A stretch of 43,061 bases of DNA from an uncultured Acinetobacter sp. (GCF_947493735.1 NZ_CANLSL010000022.1:1-43061); one strand, 5' to 3'. Numbered from the stretch's first letter, positions 30,165-40,251 are shown. Program-made: numbers and translations. Notes: generated from the sequence alone by a model not told the origin.

Positions 30165-31691
30165 ATGTCAGATTTTTTGATTGATGATGAATTGCTTGCT
30201 GCAATTGATATGGGGTCAAATAGTTTTCACTTGGCGATAGCACGTGTTGATCACGGTGAAGTGAAAAAAGTTGCATCAATGTCAGAGAAAGTGCAACTTG
30301 CAGCAGGGTTGGATGAAAATAATTATTTGAGTGAGGCTGCGCAACAGCGTGGTTTGGCTTGTCTTTCACGATTTGTAGGGCGTTTAAGCGCAGTCCCTCG
30401 CAATCGTATGCGTATCGTTGCGACCAACGCACTTCGTCAAGCTGAGAATGGCGACGAATTTATGCAAAAAGCAGCGGAAATCTTACCCAAACCAATCGAG
30501 ATCATTGCCGGGCGTGAAGAAGCTCGGCTGATATATCTTGGCGTGTCACATACCATGGCAAATGGCGGGCGTCGTTTGGTGATTGATATTGGTGGTGGTT
30601 CGACTGAGTTTATTATTGGTGAAGAGTTTGAACCGTTGCACACCGAATCTTTGCAGATGGGCTGTGTTGCATATACCAAAGCGTATTTCCCCAATGGTGA
30701 CATTACGCAAAAAGCATTTGATAAAGCAGTCGTTGCTGCACGTAAAGAGCTCAGTGCAATTGCTAGCAATTATCTCAAAACAGGTTGGGATACTGTGGTT
30801 GGCTCAAGTGGTACGATCAAAGCGTGTCGTCAGATCATGGTGAATATGAATCTGAGCGATGAGCAAGACAATGTCACTCGTGAAGGTTTGCATAAGCTCA
30901 AAGATAAATTATTAAAAGTTGATCATGTCTCAAAAATTGATTTTGATGGCTTACGAGATGATCGACGTCAGGTTTTGCCAGCTGGATTGGCGATCTTGTA
31001 TGCTGTTTTTGATGTGTTGAAAATTGAAAAATTGGCATTTTCTGACGGCGCTCTGCGAGAAGGCGTGATGTACGACTTGCTTGGTCGCTTCCGTCATGAG
31101 GATATTCGTGATCGTAGTGTGCAGGCGATGATGGGGCGCTATGGTTCTGATCAAAAGCAAGCAGAGCGTGTGGTAGAAACTGCACAACAGCTTTTTGATC
31201 AGTCCGCAAAGACTTTAGTTTTATCCGTTGAAGATGGCGATCTACTGCGCCGTGCAGCCTATTTGCATGAGATTGGCTTGGCGATTAGTCATGGTGGTTA
31301 TCATCGTCATGGCGCATATCTACTGCAACATTCAGATATTCCAGGCTTTTCGCAAATCGATCAAAATCATTTGTCTCACCTCGTTTCACATCATCGTCGG
31401 AAGCTTCGTCAAGATGCTTTGCATGATGTGAAAAAGGTCGGTTCTGAGCGTTTGGCATATCTATGTTTATTGCTTCGCTTGGCAGTTTTGCTCAATCATA
31501 GTCGCAGTGATGCGGACTTGCCTGCATTTGAGTTAAAGGTGAAAAATGAGCAGTCTTGGCAATTGACCATTTCTGGTGATGTGAAACAATGGCCTTTATT
31601 GATCGCAGAGTTGCAAGATGAACAAGTCCAATTTAAACATTGGCATGTAGAGTTGCTTATTGATTCTGATCAGGACATTGAAGAAGCTTAA
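30165..31691 (+). CDS. ppx: Exopolyphosphatase
   Basis: Start at 30165 (MSDFLIDDELLAAIDMGSNSFHL) gives 508 residues, near the 513 of E. coli Ppx; the open frame extends to 30039 but the extra 42 residues do not resemble the family. The actin-like ATPase-fold motifs AAIDMGSNSFHLAI and VIDIGGGSTEFIIGE identify a Ppx/GppA phosphatase, and the C-terminal half with an HD-like helical domain (LHEIGLAISHGGYHRHGAYLL) is the Ppx layout. It removes terminal phosphates from polyphosphate. GppA-type pppGpp hydrolase activity is an alternative, but length favours Ppx. Confidence 0.9.
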   Translation: MSDFLIDDELLAAIDMGSNSFHLAIARVDHGEVKKVASMSEKVQLAAGLDENNYLSEAAQQRGLACLSRFVGRLSAVPRNRMRIVATNALRQAENGDEFMQKAAEILPKPIEIIAGREEARLIYLGVSHTMANGGRRLVIDIGGGSTEFIIGEEFEPLHTESLQMGCVAYTKAYFPNGDITQKAFDKAVVAARKELSAIASNYLKTGWDTVVGSSGTIKACRQIMVNMNLSDEQDNVTREGLHKLKDKLLKVDHVSKIDFDGLRDDRRQVLPAGLAILYAVFDVLKIEKLAFSDGALREGVMYDLLGRFRHEDIRDRSVQAMMGRYGSDQKQAERVVETAQQLFDQSAKTLVLSVEDGDLLRRAAYLHEIGLAISHGGYHRHGAYLLQHSDIPGFSQIDQNHLSHLVSHHRRKLRQDALHDVKKVGSERLAYLCLLLRLAVLLNHSRSDADLPAFELKVKNEQSWQLTISGDVKQWPLLIAELQDEQVQFKHWHVELLIDSDQDIEEA

Positions 31692-31794
31692 TAATGGTAA
31701 GTTCATCTTAATAATGTTTTGAATGCATTAGATGTAAATGATGATTCAAAATTTTCATTATTAGGATACACCACCGAAGGATAGAGTGCATCGC

Positions 31795-32616
31795 ATGAAT
31801 AGCAAGGCAAAAATATCTCCAACATGGCAAACGGTGCAGATTGCACGTCATACAGAACGCCCGCAGTTTTTGGACTATGCAAGTGAGATATTCACCGATT
31901 TTGACACCTTGCATGGCGATCGTGTCTTCGGTGATGATGGTGCTTTAGTCGGTGGTGTTGCACGTTTTTACGGTCAACCTGTGATTGTGGTCGGTCAGCA
32001 TCGTGGTCGTAGTACTCGTGAGCGCCTACAACACAACTTCGGGATGTGTAATCCTGAAGGTTATCGCAAGTCACAACGCCTTTTTGAAATGGCTGAACGC
32101 TTTAACTTACCTGTATTTACTTTTATTGACACCATGGGCGCTTATCCCGGTGTTGGTGCAGAGGAACGTGGGCAAGCTGAGGCCATCGCAAAAAATCTTG
32201 CACAGCTTTCTGCGTTAAAAGTCCCTGTGATTGCCACGGTGCTAGGTGAAGGTGGCTCGGGTGGTGCGCTTGCGATTGGTGTTGCCGATCATGTGATAAT
32301 GCTTTCACACAGCATTTATTCGGTGATTTCTCCTGAAGGCTGTGCCTCAATTCTGTGGAAAACTGCAGAGAAAGCAGAGCAAGCCAGTCAAGCCTTGGCA
32401 TTGACCGCTGAACGGTTGCATCAGCTTGGAATCGTTGAAACGGTGATTGACGAGGGTGAGGGGGCGCATCTTAATCCAATCAAAGTGATGCACGCACTAC
32501 AAGAACAACTGAAAGTCCAACTTGACCGACTTATGCAAATGGATGCAGATGAAAGATGCGAAGCACGCTACCAACGTTTGATGAAGTTTGGCAGCAACAA
32601 TTTCGCCAGCGTTTAA
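31795..32616 (+). CDS. accA: Acetyl-CoA carboxylase carboxyltransferase subunit alpha
   Basis: ATG at 31795 gives 273 residues; an in-frame GTG at 31786, closer to AAGGA, is an alternative. The crotonase-like carboxyltransferase core is complete: [66 protein letters not shown], and [14 protein letters not shown]. Compared with E. coli AccA (319 residues) the N-terminal helical segment is missing, as in other Acinetobacter proteins. With AccD it moves carboxyl from biotin to acetyl-CoA for fatty acid synthesis. Its last 61 bases overlap the start of tilS. Confidence 0.95.
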   Translation: MNSKAKISPTWQTVQIARHTERPQFLDYASEIFTDFDTLHGDRVFGDDGALVGGVARFYGQPVIVVGQHRGRSTRERLQHNFGMCNPEGYRKSQRLFEMAERFNLPVFTFIDTMGAYPGVGAEERGQAEAIAKNLAQLSALKVPVIATVLGEGGSGGALAIGVADHVIMLSHSIYSVISPEGCASILWKTAEKAEQASQALALTAERLHQLGIVETVIDEGEGAHLNPIKVMHALQEQLKVQLDRLMQMDADERCEARYQRLMKFGSNNFASV

Positions 32617-34001
32617 TCGCTCAAACGCAAACACTCGATCAAACTTCTCAAGACACGACTTTTGTTCTCGCATGTAGCGGTGGCATGGATTCTATGCTAC
32701 TGCTTTATCTATTTGCTGATCTGACTTCAGAACAATTGAATCATTGTCGATTCAAAGTCATTTCTATTGATCATCAGCTTCAAGCCGATAGTGCAAAATG
32801 GTCAAACTTGGTTTTACAGCATTGTGCAAAACTGGCTGTACCTTGCAAAGTCATCCAAGTCGATGTGCAAGAAGGCAATCTTGAAGCGGAAGCACGCAAA
32901 GCACGTTATCACGCTTTTGAAAATGAACTACAAGAAAATGATGTACTAATCCTCGGACATCATCAACAAGATCAAGCCGAAACTTTGCTGATGCGTTTAT
33001 TTCAAGGTGCAGGGGTGCGAGGTTTGTCTGCCATGCAAGAATGGCATATGCGTTTAATTCAAAGTCTAAATTCATCGGATATTAAAAATTATTTTATTTG
33101 GCGACCGCTTTTATCATTATCAAAAAAACAGATTCAGCAATGGACTAAACAATGGTCTGGGCAGTTGGGTTTTGATTATGTCAATGATCCGATGAATTTT
33201 GATGATGAGTTTGATCGGGTGTGGTATCGCAATCAACTCTTACCATTGATTGAGCAGCGTATTCCTCATGCACAAGTTAGTTTGTCGAGAACTGCAATCT
33301 TGATGCAAGATGCCAATCAAATTTTGCAGGAAGTTTTAGCTCAAGATTTTCAATACTGTGTCGATGATTCAGGGCGTTTAAATATTTGCAATTTAAAAAC
33401 ATTATCTAAGCCACGTCAGCGACAACTTTTATCGGCTTGGATGCAAGCTGATAAAAACTACCGTCCACCGTTGGCGATGGTCGAGCGACTCAATGGTGAG
33501 GTGATTGATGCACGAGAAGATGCGAATAGTGTGTTGCATTGGTCGAATCTGTACTTTATGCGCTATGAATATGCAATATATCGCTATACAGCACAGCAAT
33601 GGCAATCAATTCAGCAACCGATTCAGCCAACGGAAATTAAGTTTTCTTTGCATCATGTCGTGAAATTGGCAGGACAAAGTTTCAAAATAAACCCTGTCGA
33701 GAATGGACAAGATGGTTTGAAATTGGATTTATTGAATCAGACTTTAATGCTCAATCCACGACAAGGTGGGGAGAAAATTCGCTTAAATGGGCGAAAAGAA
33801 CACCGATTATTAAAGAAAATGTTACAAGAAGCCAAAATCGCACCGTGGTTTCGTCATCAAATTCAAATATTGATGTACCATAATACGCCGTTGGGTGTGT
33901 TTACACCGTTGGGATTTTGGTTGGCAGACAGTGAGTTTGTCGAACCAAATGGGTGGTTGCCAATATTTGAGGGTGAATTTTCACCTGATGAATATATGTA
34001 A
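32556..34001 (+). CDS. tilS: tRNA(Ile)-lysidine synthase
   Basis: 481 residues. The N-terminal PP-loop ATPase domain has SGGMDS at residues 41-46 and [24 protein letters not shown], followed by the TilS substrate-binding and C-terminal domains ([35 protein letters not shown]). It attaches lysine to C34 of tRNA-Ile2(CAU), so the tRNA reads AUA and accepts isoleucine. The first ATG lies inside accA in another frame, a 61-base overlap; no other ATG occurs before the PP-loop, so the overlap is required. The substrate tRNA gene is at 25352-25428. Confidence 0.94.
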   Translation: MRSTLPTFDEVWQQQFRQRLIAQTQTLDQTSQDTTFVLACSGGMDSMLLLYLFADLTSEQLNHCRFKVISIDHQLQADSAKWSNLVLQHCAKLAVPCKVIQVDVQEGNLEAEARKARYHAFENELQENDVLILGHHQQDQAETLLMRLFQGAGVRGLSAMQEWHMRLIQSLNSSDIKNYFIWRPLLSLSKKQIQQWTKQWSGQLGFDYVNDPMNFDDEFDRVWYRNQLLPLIEQRIPHAQVSLSRTAILMQDANQILQEVLAQDFQYCVDDSGRLNICNLKTLSKPRQRQLLSAWMQADKNYRPPLAMVERLNGEVIDAREDANSVLHWSNLYFMRYEYAIYRYTAQQWQSIQQPIQPTEIKFSLHHVVKLAGQSFKINPVENGQDGLKLDLLNQTLMLNPRQGGEKIRLNGRKEHRLLKKMLQEAKIAPWFRHQIQILMYHNTPLGVFTPLGFWLADSEFVEPNGWLPIFEGEFSPDEYM

Positions 34002-34061
34002 AAGAGCAACTAACAATTTGAATATTAATTTAAAAGTTAAAGCATCGAGGTCAATGTAACA

Positions 34062-34889
34062 ATGGATCAGAATATTACGTTTATTGGTGGTGGCAACATG
34101 GCGCAGGCGTTGATCAGTGGCATGATCGCTCGAGGGCTGCCTGCAACCCGTATTACAGTGTCTGATCCTGTGCCTGAGATTCAAGAGGTTTTGCGTCAGC
34201 AAGATATCAATGTCACGGACAATAATGCCGAAGCGATCGCCACTGCAGATGTCGTTGTTGTTGCGGTGAAGCCTCAGATGCTTGCAGAAGTTTTAAGCCC
34301 TTTGGCAGAGTTGATGACCAATCAGTTGGTGATTTCTATCGCTGCTGGTGCAACGATTGGCATATTTAAATCTCTACTTGGTGGTTATGATCGAATCGTG
34401 CGTGTGATGCCGAATACCCCAGCACTGGTGCAAAGTGGAGCGCATGGCTTATATGCAGAATCGCACATTTCCCAAAAAGATCGTGATGTGGCGTCACAAG
34501 TGATGGCGGCAACAGGTTTGACGATTTGGGTCGATGAAGAGAAAAAAATCGATGCGGTGACGGCGGTGTCAGGTTCGGGTCCTGCGTATTTCTTCTACAT
34601 CATGGAAGCGATGATTCAAGGTGGTAAAAATCTTGGGTTAGATGAAAAAACAGCGACGGCATTGACTTTGCAAACTGCACTTGGTGCGGCGCAAATGGCG
34701 ATCACCAGTGAGCATACACCTGGTCAGTTGCGTCGAAACGTGACTTCACCAAATGGTACAACACAAGCCGCCATTGAAACATTTGACCATTATCAAGTCA
34801 GTCAACATGTCCAAGCGGCATTGGCAGCAGCAGAAAAACGTAGCGCAACTTTGGCAGAAGAGCTTGCAGAAAAGCTCAATTCCAAATAA
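34062..34889 (+). CDS. proC: Pyrroline-5-carboxylate reductase
   Basis: 275 residues with N-terminal NADPH-binding fold (ITFIGGGNMAQALISGM), VKPQMLAEVL, MPNTPALVQSG, and the C-terminal ProC signature (DAVTAVSGSGPAYFFYIMEAMIQ; TPGQLRRNVTSPNGTTQAAIE). It makes the last step of proline synthesis. Length is normal. It starts 60 bases after tilS and is followed after 36 bases by yggT, the usual proC neighbour. Confidence 0.96.
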   Translation: MDQNITFIGGGNMAQALISGMIARGLPATRITVSDPVPEIQEVLRQQDINVTDNNAEAIATADVVVVAVKPQMLAEVLSPLAELMTNQLVISIAAGATIGIFKSLLGGYDRIVRVMPNTPALVQSGAHGLYAESHISQKDRDVASQVMAATGLTIWVDEEKKIDAVTAVSGSGPAYFFYIMEAMIQGGKNLGLDEKTATALTLQTALGAAQMAITSEHTPGQLRRNVTSPNGTTQAAIETFDHYQVSQHVQAALAAAEKRSATLAEELAEKLNSK

Positions 34890-34925
34890 ATTAGGTCAGT
34901 TTTTTAATAGTTTGAGAGAAATCCT

Positions 34926-35516
34926 TTGGCGCTACTGCTTAATGTCTTACTCAATGTTCTAATTTTATTAGTGTTCTTGCGATTTTTGATGCAACTTGCG
35001 GGGATTAATTTTTTTAATCCTGTGGTGCAGTCTACGATCAAGGCGACTAAGTTTGTTGATGTGTTGAATCGTTCACTACCACAACCTGCAAAAGGTCGCA
35101 TCAATCTTGCGGCGATCATATTGCTGATATTACTGTACTTGGTCAAAGTATCGGTGTTGAGTAATATGGCTGGTGGCATCACGATTTTTGATGCGCATTA
35201 CAAAAATCTAGCTACAGGTGCGGATAGTTTGTTGCTGGGCACATTGATGGCAGTGACGGATGGTGTGTTGACCTTTTGTCGTTATTTGATTTTTGCGGCA
35301 ATTATCATGAGTTGGGTGACACTTTTTACCCAAAAGAGTGGGCCATTTACCGAAGCGATTCAAGAGCTTGCGGAGCCATTATTTGCGCCGTTTCGTAAGA
35401 TCATGCCAAATATGGGGATGATTGATTTGTCACCGTTACTGGCGATATTGGCATTGATTATCCTTGGTGTGGTGATGACGAGTGTGTCTCTTGCGGTGAT
35501 TGGTGGTTATCGCTAA
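34926..35516 (+). CDS. yggT: YggT family membrane protein
   Basis: 196 residues starting with TTG at 34926: a stop codon lies four codons upstream in this frame and AGAGAAA precedes the TTG, so the non-ATG start is forced. Two YggT repeats, each with paired hydrophobic helices and the motif pattern LRFLMQLAGINFFNPVVQ / FAAIIMSWVTLF, make an integral membrane protein. YggT proteins are widespread and are linked to osmotic or cell-envelope functions without a settled role. It lies directly after proC and before a strong terminator. Confidence 0.88.
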   Translation: MALLLNVLLNVLILLVFLRFLMQLAGINFFNPVVQSTIKATKFVDVLNRSLPQPAKGRINLAAIILLILLYLVKVSVLSNMAGGITIFDAHYKNLATGADSLLLGTLMAVTDGVLTFCRYLIFAAIIMSWVTLFTQKSGPFTEAIQELAEPLFAPFRKIMPNMGMIDLSPLLAILALIILGVVMTSVSLAVIGGYR

Positions 35517-35542
35517 GCTCCAAAACTTTTCAATCAATCAAT

Positions 35543-35578
35543 AAAAAACCGACGCTCAATAAAGCGTCGGTTTTTTTA
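35543..35578. terminator. Bidirectional terminator yggT / porin
   Basis: AAAAAACCGACGCT and AGCGTCGGTTTTTT pair over 14 bases around CAATAA, with T-runs on both strands. It separates the convergent yggT and porin genes. Confidence 0.92.
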
Positions 35579-35604
35579 TATCTTAGATTCTCATATGAAG
35601 CGAC

Positions 35605-36906
35605 TTAGAACAAATTCACAGGAATGTCTAAGAACAAACGCCATTCGTTGGTGTCGCCAATGTAAGTTGCATCATATTCGTCATCTGCACGGTAGTAAGA
35701 GTGGCGAACACGTAAGCTTGTATCTTTGGCAAAACCACTTTGTACAGTGTATTTTACTTGGCTAAAGAGTTCGTATTCTTCAGAGTTATCACTGACCAGT
35801 TGAGTGCGATCTGCACCGTCTGCAACATCAATATCCCACCCATATACTGCTGCATTTGTCCAGTCCAGACCTTTTAAGCCGAAGTTGGCAAAATTGTAGT
35901 TGTATTGCAAATGCACCGACTTTTCATCATTACCGATAAAGTCTGACAAATACGAGTTTGGTATGTAGATGGTTTGACCACCGTCAGCCATACCTTTACC
36001 ACGATTATAATCATAGCCGACATTACCTGTATTTTGTTGGTAAGCCAACATAATGTTGTGTGGACCAGTGTTATAGCTCGTCGAAACACCCCAAATCGAG
36101 TTTTGATAGTCGTCATCAGGATTGCCACGCTCTGAATATAATGCAGCATTGGCTTCTTGATCCCAATCGGTATGATAACCACTGAAGTCGAATGTCCACG
36201 TACCTTTCGCAACTGGGTAAGTATAATTAGCATTGGCATAATGACGTTCTAAACGATCTTTATTATCCACACCGTAATACGCCAATTTGGTTTGATCATT
36301 CAGTTGATATTTCACACCCCAAACCGTTGCACGATCGAGTTCGTTTTCATCGGTAGAGATTTGATCTGAAAATTGGTTTTTGGTGAACTTACCAGCGATC
36401 AGTTCGACATTGTCTATTTCACGGCTATTGATCAATGTCCCTGTGAAATACTCAGGGACTAGACGTGCTGTGTTACTTGCCAAAACAGGCAAATCTAAAA
36501 CTTGTGAACCATAACGTACTTCGGTATTTGAGAAGCGTGCTTTGACATTACCACCACCACGTGTCCAGTGATCGTATGGTTCGCCTTGATTGTTACGTGG
36601 CACCATGTTGTTGTTAGAGTTGTTATTGTCACCAAGTCCAACAGAAAAATCGCCTACAGCGCCAACACCGAACCCAACGATGCCTTTGGTGTAGCCTGAG
36701 TCCAAATTCACAATTGCAGTTTGTGCATATGAGCTTTCATCTTTTGGCCCACTTTTCTTATCACGATGGATAAAGCCAGTACGGAATAAGACGGAGCCGT
36801 CCGCATCTTCAACAAAGCCTTTTGACTCAGATTGTTCGCTTGCAATAGCTGTACCGATCATTGCCGACTGGATAAGTAGCAAGACGGCGATTTTTTTTGT
36901 TTGCAT
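35605..36906 (-). CDS. OprD family outer membrane porin
   Basis: 433 residues. A signal peptide (MQTKKIAVLLLIQSAMIGTAIAS) is followed by GFVEDADGSVLFRTGFIHRDKK, the usual start of OprD-type porins, and SYAQTAIVNLDSGYTKGIVGFGVGAVG. The rest is alternating beta strands rich in Tyr, Asn and Asp, and the chain ends in Phe, the signal for outer-membrane insertion. Such 18-strand barrels take up small substrates such as amino acids or aromatic acids. The substrate is unknown. It stands alone with a terminator behind it. Confidence 0.9.
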   Translation of the reverse strand: MQTKKIAVLLLIQSAMIGTAIASEQSESKGFVEDADGSVLFRTGFIHRDKKSGPKDESSYAQTAIVNLDSGYTKGIVGFGVGAVGDFSVGLGDNNNSNNNMVPRNNQGEPYDHWTRGGGNVKARFSNTEVRYGSQVLDLPVLASNTARLVPEYFTGTLINSREIDNVELIAGKFTKNQFSDQISTDENELDRATVWGVKYQLNDQTKLAYYGVDNKDRLERHYANANYTYPVAKGTWTFDFSGYHTDWDQEANAALYSERGNPDDDYQNSIWGVSTSYNTGPHNIMLAYQQNTGNVGYDYNRGKGMADGGQTIYIPNSYLSDFIGNDEKSVHLQYNYNFANFGLKGLDWTNAAVYGWDIDVADGADRTQLVSDNSEEYELFSQVKYTVQSGFAKDTSLRVRHSYYRADDEYDATYIGDTNEWRLFLDIPVNLF

Positions 36907-36985
36907 TGGTAGTAGCCTTCAAAAAATAACAAAGAGGCGGATTGTACAACAAACCTATAAAAAAAAATTACTTTATCTATTCCAA

Positions 36986-37014
36986 TTGATTATTAATTTA
37001 GCGAAATTTAGACT
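36986..37014 (+). promoter_or_regulatory. Promoter of the enoyl-CoA hydratase-like gene
   Basis: TTGATT at 36986-36991 and TAGACT at 37009-37014 are exactly 17 bases apart. The predicted transcript would start near 37021, so the in-frame ATG at 37023 would be leaderless and the start at 37146, with GGA before it, is more likely. Confidence 0.55.
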
Positions 37015-37145
37015 AAAGTCTGATGGTTTTTGATTTTACATCTTCAAAACTGGATGACTTAACGCGACATCATAAAAATCATTTGACAGTTATTGAACGA
37101 CCGTTTAAAAATATGGTTGAGAATTTAGAATATTGGAAAAGTAAA

Positions 37146-37946
37146 ATGCGTGCAGAACAAAATCATCAAGGCAAAGTGAGCCGTGAAATTATCCATGATC
37201 ATATTTTATTGCTCGGACTTGATCGTGCAGAGAAATATAATGCCTTTGATAGTCATCTGATTCATGCCTTAGCCGATGAGTTAACCGCTTATGAAACTGA
37301 TGATAATTTGCGCTGTGTGGTGATCTTTGCACACGGTCAGCATTTTACCGCTGGGCTCGACCTGATGGAGCTACAGCCAAAAATTAAAGATGGTGTGTTC
37401 AATTTTGACGCAGAAACCATCAATCCGTGGGGAATCAAAGGCAAACAACGGACCAAGCCAATGGTCGTTGCGGTGCATGGCTATTGCTATACCGCAGGCA
37501 TTGAGTTGATGCTCAATGCCGATGTAGTCATCGCCAGTGAGCAGACCGAATTCGCTCAGATGGAAGTACAGCGTGGCATCATGCCGTTTGGCGGGGCGAC
37601 GGTGCGCTTTGTACAGGCTGCGGGTTGGCAAAAAGCTATGCCGTATTTACTCACTGGGAAAAAGTTCGACAGCAAAACCGCACTTGATCTCAATCTAATT
37701 TCTGAGATTGCCCAAGACGGTGAGCAACTTGAACGTGCGATCGAGATGGCACAAGAGATCAGTGTAGCTGCACCGCTTGCGGTCAAAGCCCTAATTGCAG
37801 CGGCGACCGAAGCCCAGTTGCATGGACAGCAATACGCTTTTGATCGGATGAATAGTTATCTACCTGCCTTGTTTGCTTCGCAAGATGCGATGGAAGGGGT
37901 AATGGCTATGATGCAAAAGCGTCCACCAAATTTTCAGGGTAAATAG
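37146..37946 (+). CDS. Enoyl-CoA hydratase/isomerase family protein
   Basis: Start at 37146 gives 266 residues, usual for a single crotonase domain; the open frame reaches 37023 but the extra 41 residues precede any family similarity. Crotonase features are LGLDRAEKYNAF, the oxyanion loop HFTAGLDLMEL, and HGYCYTAGIELMLNADVVIAS with Glu in the first catalytic position, followed by MEVQRGIMPFGG. It should act on an acyl-CoA thioester. A hydrolase, a TetR regulator and an SGNH hydrolase follow on the same strand, so they may belong together. Reaction unknown. Confidence 0.85.
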   Translation: MRAEQNHQGKVSREIIHDHILLLGLDRAEKYNAFDSHLIHALADELTAYETDDNLRCVVIFAHGQHFTAGLDLMELQPKIKDGVFNFDAETINPWGIKGKQRTKPMVVAVHGYCYTAGIELMLNADVVIASEQTEFAQMEVQRGIMPFGGATVRFVQAAGWQKAMPYLLTGKKFDSKTALDLNLISEIAQDGEQLERAIEMAQEISVAAPLAVKALIAAATEAQLHGQQYAFDRMNSYLPALFASQDAMEGVMAMMQKRPPNFQGK

Positions 37947-38024
37947 TTGCTTTCTATTTATTCATTTTAAAATTTATGATTTGAAATTTTGGTCAAAACC
38001 ATTTTCTTTATTTAGAGAAATACG

Positions 38025-38921
38025 ATGAATGCGCAAACACAATTCTCCCTACAAGCGGTTGATCAGCAATCCTTGACCTTTCAAGCCTTAGACAATTATG
38101 CGTTGTCGGGTGTTCGCTATCGTCCAAAATCGCAGATTGTTGCCAACATGATTATCGCTAATGCGACAGGTGTGCCACAGGCGTTTTATCGCCGTTTTGC
38201 GCTGTATATGTCAGAGCGAGGTTTTCAAGTCTTTACTTTTGATTATCGTGGTATTGCGCAGTCTGCACCGAAGTCGCTGAAAGGCTTTGAAATGGATTAT
38301 CTCGATTGGGGGCAGTTGGACTTGTCAGGTGTGATTGATCAGGTTGCCAATGAACGTGCAAAAGATGGCGTTAAAACTTTTCTCATCGGACATTCATTTG
38401 GCGGGCAGGCGCTCGGTTTGGTGAATAATTCGCATAAACTCACTGCGTGTATGACCTTTGGTAGTGGTGTGGGTTGGAAAGGCTATATGCCTAAAGTTGA
38501 AGCCTTTAAAGTATCGATCATTTGGAATATGGTGTTTCCTGCGATGGCGCTAGGTTATGGCTATGTGCCGTGGAGTAAGCTGAAGATGGGCGCAGATTTG
38601 CCTTTAGGCGTGTATCAGCAGTGGAAGCAGTGGTGCAAATATCCAAACTATTTTTTTGACGATCCTGATATGCAATATCTGCATGCGCAATATGCCAAAG
38701 TGACCACGCCGATCATCGCTGTGACTTCGACCGATGATGAGTGGGCAATGCCGATCTCTCGTGATGCCTTGCATGTGCATTATAAAAATGCAGAACTGAC
38801 CAATGATAATATTACACCGCAACAATTCGGCTTAAAGCAGATTGGGCATATGGGTTATTTTAGGCGAGGCGCTGAGCAGATTTGGGATCATGTGATTGAT
38901 CAGTGTCTGCAATATTTGTAA
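38025..38921 (+). CDS. Alpha/beta hydrolase
   Basis: 298 residues with an alpha/beta hydrolase fold: FTFDYRGIAQS near residue 70, nucleophile elbow GHSFGG with Ser124, a cap region rich in aromatic residues (GYVPWSKLKMGADLPLG), ITVTSTDDEW-type acid strand, and His in IGHMGYFRRG. AGAG precedes the ATG. It follows the crotonase gene by 78 bases and precedes a TetR regulator by 41 bases. It probably cleaves an ester or thioester; substrate unknown. Confidence 0.85.
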   Translation: MNAQTQFSLQAVDQQSLTFQALDNYALSGVRYRPKSQIVANMIIANATGVPQAFYRRFALYMSERGFQVFTFDYRGIAQSAPKSLKGFEMDYLDWGQLDLSGVIDQVANERAKDGVKTFLIGHSFGGQALGLVNNSHKLTACMTFGSGVGWKGYMPKVEAFKVSIIWNMVFPAMALGYGYVPWSKLKMGADLPLGVYQQWKQWCKYPNYFFDDPDMQYLHAQYAKVTTPIIAVTSTDDEWAMPISRDALHVHYKNAELTNDNITPQQFGLKQIGHMGYFRRGAEQIWDHVIDQCLQYL

Positions 38922-38962
38922 TTTCAATAGTATTTAAAAAGTGTACTGACAATAGGAAAATC

Positions 38963-39520
38963 ATGCGTCCAAATAAACTGAGTCGTAGCGAAATTATCAG
39001 CCACTGTGCCAAACAGTTTAAGCAACATGGCTATGCAGGCACCAGTATGCAGATGTTGGCAGCGTCTTGTGGGCTGACGAAGGGTGCATTTTATTATTAC
39101 TACAGTAATAAAGAGCAGTTGTTGATGGATATTTTGCAAGAAATTCATCAGCAGTTGATCGGTTGTTTAAATCCTATTGCGAATGATCAAAGTCTGAGTG
39201 TTGCAGAGCGCTTCGCCACCATGCACAGCAAAGCGGTGCAATATTTTTCTATGGGTGAAGTGGGTTGTTTAATGGCGATTATTTCCATTGAGTCTTTGCA
39301 GGCGTTGCCTGAAGCCAAATCGTTGATTCGTGACTTTTTCCAAGATTGGGAAAATGCGATGTATCCGCTATTCGTTGAAAAGCATGATGAGGCAGAAGCA
39401 CGGCGACTTGCAAAGCAGAGTGTGGCGGACTATGAGGGCGCAATTTTGATGCATCGCTTCACCGAAGATGCTTTTTATATTGAACAAGTGGAAAGGCGGA
39501 TTAAAGCTGTCATTGAGTGA
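38963..39520 (+). CDS. TetR family transcriptional regulator
   Basis: ATG at 38963 follows AGGA by 6 bases and starts 185 residues; an upstream in-frame codon at 38903 lies in the hydrolase gene. Residues about 10-55 form the TetR helix-turn-helix (YAGTSMQMLAASCGLTKGAFYYYYSNKEQLL); the C-terminal helical domain would bind a ligand. It is likely to control the surrounding hydrolase, crotonase or SGNH genes, in keeping with local TetR regulation of acyl-CoA metabolism. No operator was identified. Confidence 0.9.
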   Translation: MRPNKLSRSEIISHCAKQFKQHGYAGTSMQMLAASCGLTKGAFYYYYSNKEQLLMDILQEIHQQLIGCLNPIANDQSLSVAERFATMHSKAVQYFSMGEVGCLMAIISIESLQALPEAKSLIRDFFQDWENAMYPLFVEKHDEAEARRLAKQSVADYEGAILMHRFTEDAFYIEQVERRIKAVIE

Positions 39521-39528
39521 TTTAAGTT

Positions 39529-40251
39529 ATGCGAATTATCTATGAAAAGTTGAGCTACCCATTCGTTTGGATACAAGCGGGTTTATTTTATTTCAAAATG
39601 AAAAAATTGGATGATCCTAAGGGTGAGCGAATTGTTCACATTGGATCGAGTGAACAAATCATCCGTATTCTCGTTGTTGGCGATTCATCTGCGCTGGGTG
39701 TGGGTTGCGATGAGATTTCTCAAAGTAGTGTGGGTGTAATTGCAGAAAAATTATCAGAACAATTCTCGGTGCAGTATCAAGTCTGTGCATTTACAGGTTT
39801 TACAACCAAGCAAATATTTGAAAAAGTAAGGGAAGTCCCGAAACAGTCACTTGATTTTATTGTGATTTCATTAGGGACGAATGATATATTACAGCGGACG
39901 AAATTGTCTGATTGGGTAAAGCAAGTCACAGAGTTAATGACTTATTTGCAGGTAAGTTTTTGCCCACAAAAAATATTTATAAATGCCGTGCCACCATTTC
40001 AGAAGCTGAGTCATTTACCAAATTCATTTCGTACTTATTTATCAAATAAATCACAGCAAATGAATCTTTATTTATCTCAACTCGCTATTGAGAGTACTGC
40101 TTGTCAATTTGTAGATATGGATTTTGATTTTCATGCTGATTACATTTCAGCTGACGGTTTTCATCCGAGTGCCTTACTTTATCAATTGCAAGGTGCACGA
40201 TTAGCAACCTTTATGCTTGAGAATTTAGTGGGTGAGAGTGAAGTTGCTTAG
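39529..40251 (+). CDS. SGNH/GDSL-type esterase
   Basis: 240 residues with all SGNH blocks: GDSSALGVG (Ser53 in block I), Gly in FTGFTTKQ, GTND in block III, and DGFHPS with the catalytic Asp and His in block V. No signal peptide is evident; the first 25 residues are amphipathic (WIQAGLFYFKMKK) and could associate with membrane. The gene begins 9 bases after the TetR gene, so the two are probably one transcript. The likely activity is an ester or lipid hydrolase. Confidence 0.9.
   Translation: MRIIYEKLSYPFVWIQAGLFYFKMKKLDDPKGERIVHIGSSEQIIRILVVGDSSALGVGCDEISQSSVGVIAEKLSEQFSVQYQVCAFTGFTTKQIFEKVREVPKQSLDFIVISLGTNDILQRTKLSDWVKQVTELMTYLQVSFCPQKIFINAVPPFQKLSHLPNSFRTYLSNKSQQMNLYLSQLAIESTACQFVDMDFDFHADYISADGFHPSALLYQLQGARLATFMLENLVGESEVA

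Noticed and set aside
37023..37145. Extended N-terminus of the crotonase
   Set aside because: The predicted transcript start is only about two bases before this ATG, and family similarity begins after residue 42. The ATG at 37146 has a GGA in place.
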